From assembly GCF_017487345.1 (NCBI RefSeq), contig NZ_CP062006.1, positions 372,001 through 436,000 of the forward strand: a DNA stretch of 64,000 nt. The letters run 5' to 3'. Of this stretch, positions 63,119 to 64,000 are shown piece after piece. This DNA is from Brevundimonas pondensis. GTDB lineage: Bacteria > Pseudomonadota > Alphaproteobacteria > Caulobacterales > Caulobacteraceae. The notes beneath the pieces are model-generated. The model did no database searches and was not told the origin of the DNA. It was given only the letters and a program-made list of their open reading frames with translations. Each line of letters opens with the position of its first letter. Within the stretch, counting starts at the first letter, position 1. A program made the position numbers and the translations under genes.

Positions 63119-63891
63119 TTAACGGGTCGTTTGCGAGGCGCCGCCCGAGACGCCTGTCGGGGCCAGCTTCAGACGCTCGCGGTCGGGAGCGCCCATGCCG
63201 CGCGGGCAGCGCATGGGCTGATAGGCCTTGGAGTAGCAGAGCCGCGCCTCGCGGAACCAGCCGTCGGTCGTGGCGATGAAGACGCCCTCGCGCGGCAGGC
63301 CGGGGTTGGCGGCGACGAAGGCGTCGCGGATGGCGCCGGCGGTCAGGCGCCCGGCCGGGATGGCCTCCAGATCCGGCTTGTTCAGGCCGTTCCACATCCG
63401 CGCGGCCTGTTCGAAATAGGCCTCGGGGCTGTCCCAGCCGCAGGTGCCGTGGGCCGCCCATTCGTGCTGTTGCAGCGAGGGCGAGGGGGTCATGCAGAAG
63501 TGCTTCTTCACCGTGGCGATCGGGATGGCCGGGCCGGGGGCGGCGCAGTAGCGCGGGTGCCTGTTGTCGGCGCCATTGGGCCACAGGCCGTGCAGGGTCA
63601 GGCCGAACCGGTTGTCGGCGCACTGATAGCGTTCGTCCGGGTAGTCCTTGCCCGAGCGGCAGGCCTGGGGCGACCAACTGACGGCCAGCATGTTGAAGGC
63701 GACCGGTACGTCGGCGGCCACCTCGTCGGCGGGCGGGGTATAGGGGCGGGCGGGGGCAGGTCGGCGGGCACGGCGCAGACGGCGCTGGCGGCGGCGGCCG
63801 TCTGGCTGGCCGGGCGCCGGGGCAGGGCCTCGCACGCGGCCAGCAGCAGCGGCAGCGCCAGCAGGGCGGCGGGCAGGTTCGAGGTCCGCAT
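63119..63891 (-). pseudogene. Ribonuclease T2-family gene with apparent one-base frameshift
   Basis: The signal and lipobox part (MRTSNLPAALLALPLLLAAC) starts at ATG 63891, but the catalytic domain is in another frame. Homology resumes as RPYTPPADEVAADVP. The switch falls in a proline-rich linker at a run of five C on the coding strand (63756-63752); one more C would restore one frame. The RNase T2 catalytic motifs are intact: LTLHGLWPN and HEWAAHGTCG. So this is a recent inactivation, a phase-variable tract, or a sequencing error. Length when repaired is about 257 residues, normal for the family. Confidence 0.75.
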
Positions 63892-64000
63892 CGGGGGCGC
63901 TCCGCAGGCGAGAAGGACAGGGCTCGCCGTAAACCCTTCGTGAGCGACGGCCAAGACGGAACCCGCGCGCGTCTCCGCTCATTGAAAAAGCGTGAGCATA

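Overview
The window is GC-rich, densely packed bacterial chromosome. It has no rRNA, tRNA, CRISPR array, phage or insertion sequence that I can recognise. The content points to a member of Caulobacteraceae, most likely Brevundimonas or a close relative. The supporting signs are three TonB-dependent receptors, tandem S46 dipeptidyl-peptidases, a motA without motB, promoters of the form TTGA-N14-GCTA, and palindromic intergenic repeats of Caulobacterales style. This assignment is inference from gene content, not from a database search.

Layout. 1-3.7 kb: leftward histidine operon, a TrpR-like regulator (yerC type) followed by hisG, hisD and a fused hisC-like/hisB gene that runs off the left edge. 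3.9-15.1 kb: iron and redox block with a ferredoxin reductase, a TonB siderophore receptor with a PiuC-type dioxygenase, and a convergent operon of TonB receptor, PepSY, DUF2271, DUF4198, ApbE and a membrane diflavin reductase, which together look like an envelope ferric-reductase chain. 15.1-17.3 kb: lipoprotein and hybrid histidine kinase. 17.4-19.7 kb: divergent Mur-ligase (Mpl/MurC-like) and LD-carboxypeptidase, a murein recycling pair. 19.7-21.7 kb: retropepsin-like protease, DUF1289, a compact 52-codon transcription unit, and a crotonase. 21.9-24.8 kb: ABC exporter (DevC-like permease, ATPase, HlyD adaptor). 25-30 kb: two S46 peptidases and an acetyltransferase. 30.3-34.5 kb: pgsA, carbonic anhydrase, uvrC, a YdcZ-like membrane protein and a NUDIX hydrolase. 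34.6-36.9 kb: pterin cluster (26-residue membrane peptide, FolB, PTR1-like reductase, QueD/PTPS-like protein, second FolB/FolX-like protein). 36.9-38.4 kb: small membrane and unknown proteins. 38.6-40.9 kb: uvrB. 41.3-44.3 kb: large TonB receptor behind a palindrome-rich promoter region. 44.6-48.9 kb: RND efflux pair. 49-53.6 kb: DUF6491 lipoprotein, mnmC, two alanine-rich lipoproteins and one proline-rich lipoprotein, motA. 53.7-57.5 kb: DUF2306 membrane protein divergent from a membrane-anchored AraC regulator, then a very-long-chain acyl-CoA synthetase. 57.8-64 kb: two membrane-anchored Pro/Ala-rich proteins, a sorbosone-dehydrogenase-like lipoprotein, an ABC-2 transporter, a small unknown protein, and an RNase T2 gene with an apparent frameshift.

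The points I find most unusual are: a HisC-like domain that has lost its PLP lysine and is fused to HisB; the putative flavinylated ferric-reductase operon; an S66 peptidase whose only well-placed start codon is ATC; two small ORFs with strong signals (52 and 26 codons); the pterin cluster with two FolB paralogues; two families of long inverted composite repeats; and breaks in the ABC permease and RNase T2 genes.
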